The notes under the pieces were generated by a model. It searched no databases. It saw only the letters and a program-made list of their open reading frames with translations, and had not been told where the DNA came from. DNA of 64,000 nucleotides from Hysterium pulicare CBS 123377. Lineage: Eukaryota > Ascomycota > Dothideomycetes > Hysteriales > Hysteriaceae. The translations under genes were made by a program, and so were the position numbers. Location of the stretch: contig AJFK01000980.1 of NCBI GenBank assembly GCA_000467715.1, forward strand, positions 1 to 64,000, given 5' to 3'. Positions 54,201 through 64,000 of this stretch are shown here, one piece after another (positions within the stretch are counted from its first letter, which is position 1; every line of letters starts with the position of its first letter).

Positions 54201-54965
54201 GGGTGTTTTTTGAACAGTCTTTTCTTTCGAATCGACTTGCTCCAGAGCAGCAGTAGCATTCTTCATTGAAGCTTCCGAAGCTCTTTCTGCCACAGCTTTT
54301 ATTTTCTTCTGCTTCTTTTTCTCCATCTTTTGTGTCTGATTCTCTCCTTGCTTGATTGAAGCTACCGTCACTTTTGATTCTCTTGTCGACTGTGGTTTCG
54401 TAACGTCTGATGTCGTTTTAGCAGTAGTCGCGGCGTTTCCATTAACGGTCTGTGAAGCAGCAGCACCATTATTTCCTAAGGCTTCCACTGATTGTCTACT
54501 TGAAAACTTTCGTCTCTTATCCTCCTTCTTCCTCTTGTTTCTCGTTTGTGTCTGTCCCTTGGATTGTGTCGCCGGAACTTGGTCTTCAGCATTCGCCGTT
54601 CCATTGACGGCTTCCGGCTTGGGAGGACTACGATGCTTGTCCAATGACTCAGAGGACTGTTCATCCACAGTCATGACCTTGCTCCTATGCTTCTTATTCT
54701 TCTTCTTCTTCGTCGCCTGTTCCCCTCCTTGAGCTTCCCTAAGTCCATTCACTGGTACTACTTTCGCTTCATTCGAGGTCGGATCGTCTGCGACGGCCGC
54801 GAAAGTTGATACGCCATTCTGCGCAGCATCCACAACAGACTCTCTTTCCTTCTTCTCTTTAACCCCCTTCCTCGCTTTTTTACTCTGCTTCTTGGTGCTT
54901 TTCTGGGCGTCGTCGGCATCTTCTCGTTTGCGTTTGCGTTGTGCGATATCCGGAGGGTCCATCAT
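51279..54965 (-). CDS. UTP17: U3 snoRNP WD40 protein Utp17 (Nan1/WDR75)
   Basis: Three exons: 54965-54058, 54005-53209 and 53152-51279, giving 1192 residues. The N-terminal ~280 residues are highly charged and Lys-rich (RKRKREDADDAQKSTKKQSKK), consistent with nucleolar targeting. The WD40 region starts at EWTVSDPIGGWFLPQDP and continues through FSPDEKHLIVANARAIQIYS, STPGGLTTLWDWKTGTK, LHWHRDAVGSVKWSQDGNYI and SGGKETVLVIWQLVTGK to GLYARKPRVSKN. Utp17 belongs to the t-UTP/UtpA subcomplex that starts 18S rRNA processing and supports Pol I transcription. The N-terminal extension makes this protein longer than yeast Nan1 (896). The ATG at 54965 is the first available; the frame is open slightly farther upstream without an ATG. 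Introns: 54006-54057 and 53153-53208. Confidence 0.9.
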
Positions 54966-55240
54966 TCCAAAATAGAACACGAATACAGAACTTTTTTAAC
55001 GAACCAGACAAGAGTTATTAGTGAGGTAGCTCCATAAACAACCTCCGCATTTTCGACTTGGAAAAGTTCGACAATATTTTTTGATAGACGCTAGCGGCCC
55101 GGATTATTCTCAATCACCGATACATGCCAAGACCGAAGTTATTCCGCCGACAAAGAATTCGAAGTTCAGATACACTTTCAAGAGCAACCCACTTATTCCT
55201 CAACTCGACCTTGCGGAAGAAACGTTCGTGAACAGTCACA
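54966..55240. promoter_or_regulatory. Short divergent promoter, UTP17 and RPB10
   Basis: Only 275 bases separate two divergent start codons, so both promoters and 5' leaders must fit here. No clear TATA box was seen. Confidence 0.6.
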
Positions 55241-55660
55241 ATGATCATTCCCATCCGGTGTTTCTCGTGTGGCAAAGTACGAATCCGTCGATTACCCTTC
55301 ATCATTCACTAGTTACAAGTTTTGAAAGGAATGGTATTCTGACAGCTTATTCATAGGTTATCGCCGACCTCTGGGAACGATATCTCAAGCTGATTGATGA
55401 CGGAGTTGCTGATGGGTGAGCGCAAATATCAACTCATATAAAGACCACGACTGATTCAGTGGACAGAGATGCGATGGACCAGCTCGAACTTCGTCGCTAT
55501 TGCTGCCGGCGCATGGTCATGACGCACGTCGACCTTATTGAGAAGCTACTTAAGTACGAGGATATAGATTCTATGTGCTAAAAGGAAGACGCTGACAGTT
55601 GGTAGATACAACTCTTCCGAGAGAGAACAAGTTAGGGAGTTGAAACGTCGGAATGGATGA
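55241..55660 (+). CDS. RPB10: RNA polymerase I/II/III common subunit RPB10 (RPABC5)
   Basis: Four small exons, 55241-55276, 55357-55415, 55467-55553 and 55606-55660, give 78 residues. The N-terminus [12 protein letters not shown] and the centre [20 protein letters not shown] hold the four zinc-binding cysteines (C7, C10, C44, C45) that define Rpb10/RPABC5. The length matches the family (67-80). Rpb10 helps hold Rpb1-Rpb3-Rpb11 together and is shared by all three nuclear polymerases. The gene is easily missed because three introns (80, 51 and 52 bases) break the frame and the first coding exon has only 36 bases. It diverges from UTP17, so a polymerase subunit and an rRNA-processing factor share a promoter region. 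The third acceptor is the second AG (GGACAG) after TTCAG, needed to keep [13 protein letters not shown] in frame. Confidence 0.95.
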
Positions 55661-56089
55661 GCGATTAGAGGGGGGTTGTCTTTTGCTAAAGACGAATATC
55701 TCGGCGATTGAATGGTCATAAATCATGGGTTACTGAGTGCATGCTGCTTCTGCGGTGGAGTTTGGCAACAGCACCAGTGACTTCAAGATGGTCAAATGTA
55801 TACCCAAAAGCATTCATGGTGTTAAGGGTACGGAGTTTTGGTGCATTTCATGGGCTGGCTTGGGCTGGTCATTTGCATTTGTTTATGATTTCCAATTATA
55901 TCTATGAGTGGACATAAGTTTTATAACATAGTTTATGTTCATGTTTTATAATACGTCTTCAGCACGTCGCTCGGAAGAATGAGGCTTCTGTTTCAAACAA
56001 TCCAAGTTGAAAAGCCCTAATATGTACATTCCCAGCGATTCTGCCTCTAAAATCCATGACGCCACTAAATCATATCCCATATGTTGATC
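55661..56089. other. Intergenic, convergent 3' ends of RPB10 and nucleotidase
   Basis: About 430 bases between facing stops. Both 3' untranslated regions should lie here. No gene or RNA was seen. Confidence 0.5.
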
Positions 56090-58009
56090 TTAATCGCCAT
56101 CACACTTCCAATTGTCGGATATCCAGTCAGTGATAACATCCGTAAACATCTTTCCCTCTAGGTACGGCGCAGTATCCGACATGTCATATTTCTGTCCCAG
56201 ATACTCCAGCGCCAACAAGACCCATTTCTCAATGAATTCATTGTAAATTAGGTCCACCTTTTCCGGTCCATCATTGAATGAGAGCACCTCAGAGGAGTTC
56301 GATTGCGGGTTGACAAAGCCAACGGAAGCTTGAATACAATTCGGAACGTTATAGAATGATATTCTGGAGTGTAAGGTATCATCTCCATCCTCGCCACCAT
56401 CATCCTTAGTCGTATAGCCTGGAGTAAGCTCCTGGTCGTTGCCCAAGCGGATTTGAGAGTCGAAACCAGCCAACTGCATGTCATGGAGCTCATTTTCGTT
56501 AGCTACGACACCTTTCCGGCCCGAGGCTTGCTCTGGCGGTGCCAACATAGCATTTTCTTGGGTAATGACATCCAATATCGGCCCTTCACTGTTGAGCAAC
56601 TTCAAGACTTGACTCGCGACCTTGAACGGAACGTCTTTAACAAACCTGAGTCCACTCGTGAAGGGGGAGACAAGGAACGTGGTGTCCTTCGTGAAAGGAC
56701 CTTCGAAAATGTCAAAGCGTATACCTCCGGTATTCGTGATGACAAGGGCTTTCGAGCCGCCATGTATACGTGATGACTGGCGAAGCTGTCTTGGGAGCAC
56801 CTCCTTCTCGAGCCAGGAGAAGATGCTTGCCTTGTCCGGATACGGCGCACGGTTTACCCAGAGAGTATGCGGAGCGCAACCATGGGTCTGGTCAAGCTCT
56901 AAAGCCTGCCTGGCGTCGTTAATCTGAGTGGAAACATTGCGGCCGAGTTCAGTAGGAAACGTCTCGTTGTCCTTTCCACTGTGATGATAGAGCGAAAACA
57001 GGTTATTGTCGATGTAGCGACGCGCAAAGGAGAGGCCTTTCTTGGAATCTAGATCGGTCTGCTTGCCTCCAGCTTTCAACCCCTTTATCGACATGAACCC
57101 AATAGTCTCCATGTAACGACCGCTCTCGAGTGCGACAGACTTGTCATCATATATCCTGTAGTCGCGAATATGGGTGTGACCGCCGAAGAACTGGATTGGA
57201 ACGTCCCAATCTGCGCCCCTAATCTCTCTAAAGATGGTCTTGTATTCTTTCGAGTCGATACCAACATGACCGAACACGATGACCAAGTCTACGTCCCGGT
57301 CTCGAATAGCGTCCTTGAACCATTTCTCTTTGACGGTATCTTCCACTTTGTGTATTACAGTGTTGTTCGAATTGCCTGTGAAATCGAATATAAAACCAAA
57401 TGCAAGGATGCGAATCCCCTGATTCTTTGTCTTGAACTTCTTAAATCGTGCGGCCAGCGGCACAAGGTCACCAGTTTCGGGGTTATAAATGTCGAGGTTC
57501 GAGGCTAGATAATTCCCCTTGAAGTTAGGGACTGTAAAATTGAACTCTCCCTCTGAGGAGTTCTGCTTATACAATTCGTGGTTCCCCGAACATATCAGGT
57601 CAATGTGTTGCTGTTTCACAATATCAAAGGTATATTCGCCCTTAGGTTCGGACGCATCGTAGAGACCGTTGCCTTCAATACGGTCACCAGTATCAATCAG
57701 GAGAAGGTCGGAGCCGTCGGCATCGGCTTTAGCATGCAGATGCTGGGCAAAAGAAATGTAGTCGCCCCAGTCAGCGGAGTACGAGGGTCTAGCGATTATC
57801 AGAATCGGCAATAAATCTTATATTTTGCTCAAGGTTGTTTACTCCTGTAAGTGCCCGCCTAACCAGCCATGTATGTCGGTTGTGTGCAGGAAGTTAAGCT
57901 GTCCCCAAGGAAGCTCTCTCAGTGGCGCAGCTATCGGAGAGGGTGCGGACGGCTGGGCGCAAAGGACAGGCCCAAGGAGGGCGGAAATAACTAGGGCATT
58001 TGTAATCAT
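56090..58009 (-). CDS. Secreted 5'-nucleotidase-like metallophosphatase (YHR202W/Smn1-like)
   Basis: Two exons, 58009-57843 and 57788-56090, give 621 residues. A signal peptide ([18 protein letters not shown]) precedes the metallophosphoesterase domain: [14 protein letters not shown] (DxH), [14 protein letters not shown] (GDxxxG), [10 protein letters not shown] (GNHE), [10 protein letters not shown] and [13 protein letters not shown]. Residues after ~330 form the C-terminal 5'-nucleotidase-type domain ([20 protein letters not shown]). The fold and order resemble yeast YHR202W, a vacuolar protein of this family. Substrate is probably a nucleotide or another phosphoester; this is inferred. Another ATG 14 codons upstream (58051) is possible, but the downstream one gives a clean signal peptide. 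Potential N-glycosylation sites (NSS, NFT, NNT) support secretion. Intron 57789-57842. Confidence 0.85.
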
Positions 58010-58581
58010 AGTAACTGCAGCAACTCTAGAACAATGAAAACACAATAACATTGTCCATGAAGCGCAGGCAGAAACACAGAGTGAATGTGGATTTGTATTG
58101 TGCTCGAGGCATCAACACGCCAGGCAACCAGCGTTGGCGTGACGTTCAACGCGCTAATGCGGGCGCTAATACCTTGTGGCGATAGTACGTGCATGGACCA
58201 GGCTAGTTCGGCGGCCGGGATCACTTGAGCCGCGTGCCTCGTATATTTTCTCGAAAACCACAACACATCACCGCTTTCCCATCACGGAATAACACACAGC
58301 TTTCCACTAGCAAAACGCATCGCTCAGCTTTGCATCTTGCGCTCAAAGAGCTGACGTACAAATCACTTGTACCTGTTGTCTATCCACCTCTTGTTCTCAA
58401 TTAATCTCGTCACTCGAAACCCGTCATTGTCCGCGACGCCTTTCAAAGCCGTCTTGTCAGTTACGTGACGTCTTGACGTGGCAATACACTTCACTCCACC
58501 TTATCGAATAACGATATTCTCCAGAGCTTTCCGAGCTTGGTACTCTCCTGTTTCCGCCTATTTGCTCTCACTCCCACAGCA
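58010..58581. promoter_or_regulatory. Divergent promoter region, nucleotidase and RCC1
   Basis: About 570 bases between divergent starts. The part before RCC1 is rich in pyrimidines (for instance 58380-58440), as is usual just upstream of transcription starts in filamentous fungi. No other feature was recognised. Confidence 0.5.
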
Positions 58582-60548
58582 ATGGCACCCCGAAAATCCA
58601 GTCGCGTTGCCGACGCTGAGACGGCGAAAGCCAACAAAGCTACCGAAGCCGCGAAAGTCCAGAAGACAACCACCACCACGAAAGCTGCAAAAGCTGCAAC
58701 TGCTAAGAAAGAGAAGGCCGCCGCTAAACCTAAGGCAAACATTGCTGCGAAGCGAGCTACCACGACCAACGGAAAACCTATGAAAGCAGCAACTGGTAAG
58801 TCTTCGCATTCACTCCACTTTCAAGTCTGCCATTGAACGGCTTCACTGAACATGACACTAACCCACCGTGTAGGCCCCAAACGCGGTCGTCCAAAGAAGG
58901 ATGACTCAACACCACCCCCCGAGAAGGCCAGCGGGAAACGCAAGGCCGAAGAACACGATGCCGGCGACGAAGCTGGTGATGATGCTCCTACTATCAAGAA
59001 GGCCGCCAAGGCCAAAGCTCCAACAAAGCCCAAAGCCCCGCCCAAGGCAAAGAAGGCACCCAAGCCGAAAGCGGCCCAAAAACCAAAGCTTAAGGTCGTC
59101 ATCAACGAACGACTATTCACTGAAAAGCTAAACATCTTCGTATGCGGAGAAGGTAGCGGTGGTGAGCTCGGCCTTGGAACTAGGAACAATGCACTCGATG
59201 TTAAGCGTCCTCGACTCAACAAACTTCTTTCTGCTGAGGAAATTGGTGTTGTCCGTCTCGCTACTGGCGGCATGCACTGTGTGGCTCTCACACATGACAA
59301 CAAGATCCTGACCTGGGGCGTCAATGACAATGGCGCTCTTGGTCGCGATACTACTAATGAAGATGCTGTTATGGAAGACATCGACGATGAAAACTCCAAA
59401 TCTGTTGACTCAGCAGATGAGGATGACGACTCTGGCCTCAACCCAAAGGAGGCCAACCCAACAGCAATATCTTCCGACGTCTTCCCGGAGGGCACTATCT
59501 TTGTCGACGTCGCTGCCGGTGACAGCATGTCATTCGCTCTGACGGACGATGGCTTCGTATATGGTTGGGGTACATTCAGGGTAAGTAACTTCTTTCTTGC
59601 TGCCAACCTCACAAAGACTAACCTGGTGTAGAAAAATGAGGGCGTGCTTGGCTTCACTCAGGCTATCAAGACCGCGACCACTCCTATTCTCATTCCACAT
59701 CTCAAGAAGATCACTAAGTTAGCATGCGGTGCAAATCACGTCCTCGCACTGGATAACAAAGGCGATGTCTACGCTTGGGGTGCCGGCCAGCAGAACCAAC
59801 TAGGCCGCCGCCTCACCGAACGGAACATGGAGGAGGCCCTCAAGCCAACCAAGCTTGGCTTCCACGACTCGAAGGTGAAGAAAGCAAGCAAGAAGATGGC
59901 CGACATCGCCACCGGCGAGTATCACTCATTCACTATCGGCAGTGATGGCCATGTCTGGGCGTGTGGCGCCAATAACTATGGTGAAACTGGCATCCCAGAA
60001 GGTGCCGGCGACGACAACTCGACCATTACTACTCCACAGATCATCGAATCCCTTGAAAAAGGCAGCATTGTCAGGCTAGAGGGCGGCGGACACCACAATG
60101 TCGCCATCAACCAGGCAGGTCAATGTCTTGTATGGGGTCGTTGCGATGCCAACCAGATCGGTATCAAACTCTCTGATATTCCTGAAGAGGACCTCATCAA
60201 GGACGACAATGGTAGAGCGAAGATTCTAATGCAGCCCACTGCAGTTCCAGGTAAGTTCCAATATTCTCTTTCCTCTTATGCCTGAAACACTGCTAACAAT
60301 CCCGTCAAGGTATCGAGAACTGCGTTCTTGCATCTGCTGGTCCCGATCACGCGATTGCTGTGACTGGCGATGGCAAGGCATACAGCTGGGGCTTCTCAAC
60401 CAACTACCAGACTGGTCTCGGTACTACTGATGACGTAGTGGAGGCTACATTGATCCAAAACAAGGCTGTGGAGAATGAAGTTTTGACATGGGCTGGCTGC
60501 GGCGGTCAGTTCTCTGCACTTGCATCTGTTGCTCGTGCTTCGGAGTAA
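58582..60548 (+). CDS. RCC1: RCC1/Pim1-type Ran guanine-nucleotide exchange factor
   Basis: Four exons, 58582-58795, 58874-59580, 59632-60250 and 60310-60548, give 592 residues. The first ~170 residues are Lys/Ala-rich, like a histone H1 tail, and contain an AT-hook-like KRGRPKK at the first splice junction (~74-80). RCC1 repeats follow: IFVCGEGSGGELGLG, VALTHDNKILTWGVNDNGALG, FALTDDGFVYGWGTFR, VLALDNKGDVYAWGAGQQNQLG, FTIGSDGHVWACGANNYGETG, VAINQAGQCLVWGRCDANQIG and AVTGDGKAYSWGFSTNYQTG, i.e. seven blades. RCC1 loads Ran with GTP on chromatin and so drives nuclear transport and spindle assembly. A ~50-residue acidic insert (EDAVMEDIDDENSKSVDSAD) splits one repeat. Introns: 58796-58873, 59581-59631 and 60251-60309. 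Confidence 0.94.
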
Positions 60549-61455
60549 GACGGGAAAGAGTAGTCGTTTCAACCTTTGGATGGTACCTTAGGACTTTGGT
60601 GTAGTATACCCTCATTGCATATTGGCGTTTACTTGGCTGGGTGGCTGGTTCTGCATAGCATGGGAAAATCCGGCTTGGGAGGCTCAAATCACTTCTGAAT
60701 ACTGTAAATTAGATTCTCGACCAAATCATCAGGGCAAGGATAAGACCCGCTATTGACTGTAACCTTCTATGTCTCCTGGTGACTCTAGTGCTTTTGCCGC
60801 TGCACGCCTATCATGATTGAATTATGGGAAAGGGGGTAAATCTAGTTCGCCGCTGTACGAATTATCAGGAAGATCCTTCTCATCAATACTCTAGTTCCAC
60901 GTATGTACCTACTAGACTATACTACTGCTCTATTAATGGACATTCTCAACAGTAAATGCTAATAATCTTAAGAGCCGTACTAATTCATTGATAAGAACTC
61001 TACATCCAACCCTCAGCTTTGCGTAGATACCGTTTGCACAAATTTAGACATCTCTCCTTGCTCTCCATAACTAGTTCAACCTCGTCGAACCTCTTCAAAT
61101 CCAGTTCACGCCCTTACACCCATCTTCGACATTTCCCTTTCCAGAGCTCTCCACTTCTATAACGCCTCTAATGCCTCTTCACTCTTCACTCTTCACTCTT
61201 CCACCTTCCACCTTCCCTTCGACCACATTCTGTCGAAAACGGCGTTATACCCCTCCGTTCCCAAGTCTCTATATGAGGCAGCTGATTTCGTGGTGGTCGT
61301 CGCTGAGGCGGTGGCCTTGGGCGGAAGTGTAGATGGACGACCGGCTGCAGATTTGGCGGAGGAGCAACGATCGTATATAGTCTTTGTGCAATTCACTGTT
61401 TCGAGGATGGTGTAGCAGGATGGACGCTCTTTCCTGGAGTGCTAGCAAGGGGGTT
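60549..61455. other. Intergenic with a small heptamer repeat
   Basis: RCC1 3' flank plus downstream sequence. It contains the heptamer repeat at 61175-61202. A minus-strand frame at 61193-61396 has Ser/Thr/Lys-rich sequence without a known domain; it could be a further decayed part of the CAP-Gly locus next to it. No RNA gene was seen. Confidence 0.4.
61175..61202. repeat. CTCTTCA heptamer tandem repeat
   Basis: Three perfect copies of CTCTTCA and one imperfect copy, followed by two copies of a related ACCTTCC unit. This is a simple sequence repeat without apparent function. Confidence 0.85.
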
Positions 61456-61815
61456 TCAGCTTGTGGCAGTGGGTTCGGTTGGTGAGGCTATCTTCCTTGG
61501 GTTTGAGGCCGTGCTGGAAGCTAGGGAAATGGTGTTTGAGCTGGTGATGCCATGCTGGCTCGTGCTTTTTGGGTGCCTGAGGCGGTTCGATGGGCGGCTG
61601 GTTGGCCTTTGGGAGAATGCTCTCGGAATACATTTTTATATGCCGCTGGGCCGGATGAAGACACGATAGGTGTCAAATGTTTCAAAGTAGGCAACACCTC
61701 CGATAGAGCCGTTATTCTTGCCGGTCTCTTCCCGGTGTTCAATGCCGACGAAGTCGCCTTTTGCAACTGTGATGGGATCAATGTAGCGGATAAGTCCGAC
61801 GCGCCGCTGGGGAGC
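61456..61815 (-). pseudogene. CAP-Gly domain gene fragment, apparently decayed
   Basis: From 61815 the minus strand encodes APQRRVGLIRYIDPITVAK, then GDFVGIEHREETGKNNGSI and FETFDTYRVFIRPSGI, which aligns end to end with a CAP-Gly microtubule-binding domain (consensus VRYxGxxxFxxGxWVGxEL ... GKNDG ... YFxCxxxxGxFVRP). The key GKNDG motif reads GKNNG. The domain ends at an in-frame TAA (61636-61638). The same frame then stays open for ~60 codons of Ser/Thr/Arg-rich sequence (SQRPTSRPSNRLRH), typical of linkers behind CAP-Gly domains in CLIP-170 or dynactin p150, to a TGA at 61456-61458. No upstream exon joins in a matching phase: a plausible donor at about 61950 is out of phase with the acceptors at 61816 and near 61806. 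Hence a relic is most likely, though a short living CAP-Gly protein with unseen 5' exons is possible. Confidence 0.6.
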
Positions 61816-62390
61816 CTTTTGGGAAGAAGCACGAAAGACATGTTAAATCACGAAAGACATGTTAAATCACGAAAGACATGTTAAATTTTGGGTCCACTGG
61901 ATCGAATGAGGAGACTGTAGGAGTAATGCAAAGGAGGAAAGATATCTTACCATAGGAGGAGATAGGAAAGACAAGGTTTGAGTGCGGTAAAGTAGAGAGG
62001 GGTTTGGATGTAGGAGTGGTTGAGGAAGTAATAGCTGGTGGAGGAAAGGAAGCAGGTTTCGGGGAGGAAGCTAGGATGGATAACGTTGAAGAAAGAGGCA
62101 AAGGAAAGGACATTGGAAGTACGGAAGCGTAATTTATTGTTTTAGAGCCCCAAGAAAGCGGAAATACACAGGGGGAGAGGCTTATCCTACATTGAACCAT
62201 ACTTACCCTGCAATAAAGACTAGGAAGGTCTTTATGAAATTAGGAATTTTCTAGCAGTTCCGCATTCCCCATCCTGCATTTAGTTTTCCACACGTTAGAT
62301 CGACAGGAATTTCAACCTGAAGAGTGGACAGTAGAACATCCGCCAGTCTTGATAGGAATTAGGACAAGCTTAAAATGCCATTTTTCTTCT
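61816..62390. other. Intergenic between CAP-Gly relic and enoyl-CoA hydratase
   Basis: It holds the triple 19-base repeat (61830-61886). On the minus strand, 61950-62120 is open in several frames with Ser/Pro/Leu-rich translations and ends at a GTAAGA donor-like site; it may be an upstream exon of the CAP-Gly relic. Nothing else was recognised. Confidence 0.4.
61830..61886. repeat. Three perfect tandem copies of a 19-base unit
   Basis: The units lie at 61830-61848, 61849-61867 and 61868-61886 and are identical. They sit just upstream of the CAP-Gly coding block and bring stop codons into its frame. Confidence 0.97.
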
Positions 62391-63327
62391 CTATTCATGC
62401 GACCACTCTGCTTTCTTCTTTTCTGCAAACGCCGTCATACCAATCTTCTGATCCTTGCTACCAAACAGCCCATGGAACACCCTCCTCTCAAACTCCACTC
62501 CCTCCCTGATACCTAAATCCTGACTCTTATTCACCACCTCCTTGGCCGCTTTTACCGCAATCCTAGAGTATCCCGCAATCTTCTCCGCCGTCTTCAGCGC
62601 GCCCTCGACACACTCTTCCGGAGTCTCAAAACACTTCGCCGCAAGACCCCATTCTCCAGCTTGTTTCCCATTGATATTATTACCCGTCAATATAACCTCC
62701 ATCGCCCTGCTCTTCCCAATCGCCTTGGTCAATCTTTGCGAACCTCCCGCTCCGGGAATAACGCCGAGCTTGATCTCAGGCTGGCCGAAGTTCGCAGAGG
62801 TAGAGCAGTAGACGATGTCTGCCATCATAGCGAGTTCGCAGCCGCCACCCAGGGCGTGGCCGTTCACGGCGGAGATGAGAGGTTTCTTCAGGAAGGTGGT
62901 CAATTGGGACCAGTTTTCTATGAAGTCGTTTCCGTAGGCGGAGGAGAAGGTTAGGTCTTTCATTTCTTTGATGTCGGCGCCGGCTGCGAAGGCTTTGTTG
63001 GAGCCTGTGAGGACAATTGCGCCGATTGAGCTGTCGGATTCGAAGGCTTTGAGGGCATCGTTGAGTTCGAGGATCAGAGGTGTGCAGAGGGCGTTTAGGG
63101 CTTTGGGACGGTTCAATTGGACTGTTTGATATCCAAGATTAGATGTTTATTGGTTTGTCATATAGATATATAGAATTTGTTTCCCTACCCATTCCCACGC
63201 CAGGTTTTGGCGTTGAGACAATGATGTGCTCATATGTGGTTTGTGAGGAGTATGGCCGTACTAATCTTGGGAGGGAAGAAGGTGTGAATTGGGATGCTAG
63301 TCTCCTTGAAGCCCTGAGAGAATACAT
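62391..63327 (-). CDS. Mitochondrial short-chain enoyl-CoA hydratase
   Basis: Two exons, 63327-63189 and 63121-62391, give 289 residues, normal for ECHS1-like crotonases. The N-terminus (MYSLRASRRLASQFTPSSL) is an Arg/Ser-rich mitochondrial presequence. The crotonase core starts YEHIIVSTPKPGVGMVQLNR, followed by RPKALNALC, the oxyanion-hole segments AFAAGADIKEM and HALGGGCELAMMADI, and the second catalytic region FGQPEIKLGVIPGAGGSQRL with both expected glutamates. The enzyme hydrates 2-enoyl-CoA to 3-hydroxyacyl-CoA in beta-oxidation or branched-chain amino acid breakdown. The intron (63122-63188) splits GVGM|VQLNRP. The start is the first ATG of the presequence. It diverges from RER1, 404 bases away. 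Confidence 0.93.
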
Positions 63328-63731
63328 CTTTGCAAATTACAGCTGACTTCTCTATTGCCAGTCACACAGAAGAATAGTATGGAGTTATAGAAATAATTCA
63401 CGTCTCTCCAAGCTCCACAGGCCAGACGCGGCTCCCAACCTCGGCTAGCAATGACGAAAGCTCGGAGATGCCAGCCCGCGTGGATTTCCAGTCTAACATC
63501 CCAAAGCAGCCTAGACTGGCAAACAGCTAACACGGGCCACCTTGAATCTTTCTCTACCGCTAATGGCAATCAGCCTCGCCGCGTTGGGTTGAGAAAGCCA
63601 CGCCAGCTACATCTTCGAGCCTCCAACCCCCAATCCGACCCCCATCGCTCAATCCCAAATCCCTTCCAAGACGATTCGGAGCGTCCATTCGATCAAGCCC
63701 AACGGAAAGCTCGACCAGAATAGCAGGAGCA
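63328..63731. promoter_or_regulatory. Divergent promoter region, enoyl-CoA hydratase and RER1
   Basis: About 400 bases between divergent starts; both promoters must lie here. No further gene was recognised. Confidence 0.5.
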
Positions 63732-64000
63732 ATGGATGCGCCTGAGCCAGACACCCCTTTCGCGGCTGTGACAGCGCAGACTTCGAAATATGGAAGGGTG
63801 CGTTCACATATCCCAGCCCCGAGAGAGACAAGAAGCGGGACAGGCTGATGAGGCAAATCTTGCAGATATTCCAAGCCTATCTCGACAAATCGACTCCCTT
63901 TACCACATACAGATGGGGCGGGACAGGAGTCTTATTCCTCCTCTTCGCGCTCCGAATATTCTTCGCCCAAGGCTGGTATATCGGTTCGTCGCCCCTCCAA
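63732..64000 (+). CDS. RER1: RER1, ER retention receptor, 5' part
   Basis: Exon 1 is 63732-63797 (MDAPEPDTPFAAVTAQTSKYGR) and exon 2 starts at 63866; the gene leaves the window at the right edge. Exon 2 reads IFQAYLDKSTPFTTYRW, then a membrane segment VLFLLFALRIFFAQGWYI, a near-exact Rer1 signature. Rer1 is a Golgi membrane protein with four helices that returns ER membrane proteins by COPI vesicles. A GTTCGT at 63984, after TGG TAT ATC G, is a likely next donor, so coding may pause there. Only about 60 residues are visible. Intron 63798-63865. Confidence 0.9.

Overview
The window is nuclear DNA of a filamentous ascomycete (Pezizomycotina). The genes carry many short GT-AG introns of about 45-90 bases. 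The gene set is that of a mould: a large modular nonribosomal peptide synthetase, an ornithine N5-monooxygenase, a multidomain chitin deacetylase, a Yak1 kinase, Utp17 and Rer1. I cannot name the class or species from sequence alone. Exon boundaries were placed by eye; every complete gene model below closes to a whole number of codons with one open frame, but all need transcript confirmation.

Layout, left to right. 1-8 kb: 3' part of ESCRT-II subunit SNF8, then on the minus strand translation factor eIF3c and a Yak1/DYRK kinase. 9-34 kb: a siderophore cluster made of an L-ornithine N5-monooxygenase (sidA type, minus), a full-length ABCB transporter (minus) and, divergent from the transporter, a 5413-residue ferrichrome-type NRPS (plus, seven exons). 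34-41 kb: PER1 (GPI-anchor remodelling), a tRNA-Ala(UGC), a small four-helix membrane protein whose unusually long intron carries a 5' half copy of that same tRNA, an MFS transporter, and the VIP1-like RRM protein. 44-50 kb: a chitin deacetylase with five CBM18 domains and a PI-PLC-like phosphodiesterase, separated by long gene-poor stretches. 51-64 kb: Utp17 divergent from RPB10, a 5'-nucleotidase-like metallophosphatase divergent from RCC1, a decayed CAP-Gly gene fragment beside a triple 19-bp repeat, a mitochondrial enoyl-CoA hydratase, and the 5' end of RER1.

How the cluster should work. The monooxygenase hydroxylates ornithine; an N5-transacylase, not present here, would make the hydroxamate; and the NRPS would join hydroxamates and small amino acids into a cyclic ferrichrome-type iron chelator. 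The ABC protein is a candidate siderophore or intermediate transporter. Extended GATA sites of the type bound by fungal iron regulators lie about 0.83 kb upstream of both sidA and the NRPS.

The most unusual features are the four adenylation domains of the NRPS (Aspergillus SidC has three), an abnormal hinge motif in its first adenylation domain, the tRNA half inside an intron, the recent CBM18 duplication in the deacetylase, a GC-AG intron in eIF3c and the CAP-Gly relic.
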